DNA of 22,345 nucleotides from positions 1 through 22,345 of the forward strand of contig JALSTE010000053.1 in the NCBI GenBank assembly GCA_026983855.1, in the 5' to 3' direction. The notes beneath the pieces were generated by a model. It was not told the origin of the DNA and did no database searches. It saw only the letters and a list, made by a program, of their open reading frames with translations. Numbering within the stretch: position 1 is the first letter of the stretch; the number at the start of each line of letters is the position of its first letter. Positions 21,873-22,345 of the stretch are shown here, one piece after another. The translations under genes and the position numbers were made by a program. This stretch comes from Acidimicrobiia bacterium. GTDB lineage: Bacteria; Actinomycetota; Acidimicrobiia; Acidimicrobiales; Poriferisodalaceae.

Positions 21873-22345
21873 GTGACCGATACCGGTACCCAGTACGAGG
21901 CGAGCAACATCCAGGTCCTCGAGGGGCTGGAGGCCGTTCGCAAGAGGCCGGGTATGTACATCGGTTCCACCGGTCCGGCCGGACTGCACCACATGGTGTA
22001 CGAGGTCGTGGACAACGCGGTGGACGAGGCCATGGCCGGCTACTGCGACTCCATCGATGTGCGGATCCTCGCCGATGGTGCCTGTCGGGTGTCGGACAAC
22101 GGACGGGGGATTCCCGTGGGGCGTCACCCGAAGTTTCCCGACAAGACGGCGGCGGAGGTGGTTCTGACGGTCCTCCACGCCGGGGGAAAGTTCGGGGGAG
22201 GGGGGTACAAGGTCTCCGGTGGTCTGCACGGTGTGGGGGTGTCGGTGGTGAACGCCCTGTCCTCCCGACTGGTACTCGAGATCGACCGGGACGGGAGGCA
22301 TCACCGCCAGGAGTTCATCGCCGGCGGTGAGCCCACCGGGCCGAT
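21873..22345 (+). CDS. gyrB: DNA gyrase subunit B, N-terminal part (runs off the window)
   Basis: 157 codons of GyrB from GTG 21873. The GHKL ATPase domain is clear: QVLEGLEAVRKRPGMYIGST, the Bergerat-fold Asn (about 48) in YEVVDNAVDEA, DNGRGIPVG (75-83), and the ATP lid LHAGGKFGGGGYKVSGGLHG in the usual place with GVGVSVVNALS after it. GyrB provides ATPase energy for negative supercoiling together with GyrA, which is usually next. The start has AAAGG at 21859-21863 and gives a family-like N-terminus (TDTGTQYEASNIQVLEG). The C-terminal three quarters lie beyond the window. Confidence 0.97.
   Translation, partial: MTDTGTQYEASNIQVLEGLEAVRKRPGMYIGSTGPAGLHHMVYEVVDNAVDEAMAGYCDSIDVRILADGACRVSDNGRGIPVGRHPKFPDKTAAEVVLTVLHAGGKFGGGGYKVSGGLHGVGVSVVNALSSRLVLEIDRDGRHHRQEFIAGGEPTGP

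Overview
This is a chromosomal replication-origin neighbourhood from a high-GC Gram-positive bacterium. Gene order closely follows the mycobacterial layout: a murJ-side cluster, ECF sigma/anti-sigma, trxB, trxA, a CwlM-like gene, then parB-parA-rsmG-jag-yidC-yidD-rnpA-rpmH on the minus strand, then dnaA-dnaN-recF-dciA-gyrB on the plus strand. High GC, frequent GTG/TTG starts, a DUF6049-type gene before murJ and dciA after recF all point to Actinomycetota. A separate DegV gene and an unfused MurJ pseudokinase suggest a lineage outside the Mycobacteriales, possibly Acidimicrobiia, but that placement is inference. No tRNA, rRNA, CRISPR array, transposase or prophage gene was seen.

Layout. Bases 2-10481 (plus strand) hold a tightly packed envelope and redox block: the 3' end of a GNAT acetyltransferase, a large secreted/anchored DUF6049-like protein, the lipid II flippase MurJ, a DegV protein, a membrane pseudokinase with an extracellular beta-sandwich domain, an ECF sigma factor with its membrane anti-sigma factor, a 98-residue membrane protein, thioredoxin reductase, thioredoxin and a peptidoglycan-binding protein with a degenerate amidase domain. 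After a 255-base convergent gap containing a DnaA-box-like cluster, bases 10737-16862 (minus strand) carry parB, parA, a 520-base gap with two parS sites and a 47-base direct repeat, rsmG, khpB/jag, yidC, yidD, rnpA and rpmH. Bases 16863-17234 are the divergent rpmH/dnaA control region with a perfect DnaA box. Bases 17235-22345 (plus strand) carry dnaA, a 318-base dnaA-dnaN gap that is the best oriC candidate, dnaN, recF, dciA and the start of gyrB.

How it works together. The right half starts replication (DnaA, origin, DciA helicase loader), builds the clamp (DnaN), relaxes supercoils (GyrB) and segregates the new origin (ParA/ParB/parS). The minus-strand block makes ribosomal protein L34, the RNase P protein, and the membrane insertase YidC with its partner YidD and the RNA-binding KhpB. 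The left block looks like a wall-precursor export and control module: MurJ, a detached version of the pseudokinase/sugar-binding half of mycobacterial MviN, and a CwlM-like pseudoenzyme, next to a sigma/anti-sigma switch and a thioredoxin pair.

Most notable points: the split MviN; an amidase domain that has lost its zinc ligands; two genes (rnpA and the CwlM-like gene) that appear to start at CTG codons overlapping the upstream stop; a 30-base DnaA-box trio present both upstream of dnaA and next to parB; a parS site placed between perfect 47-base repeats; and a 31-base duplication of the recF-dciA junction.
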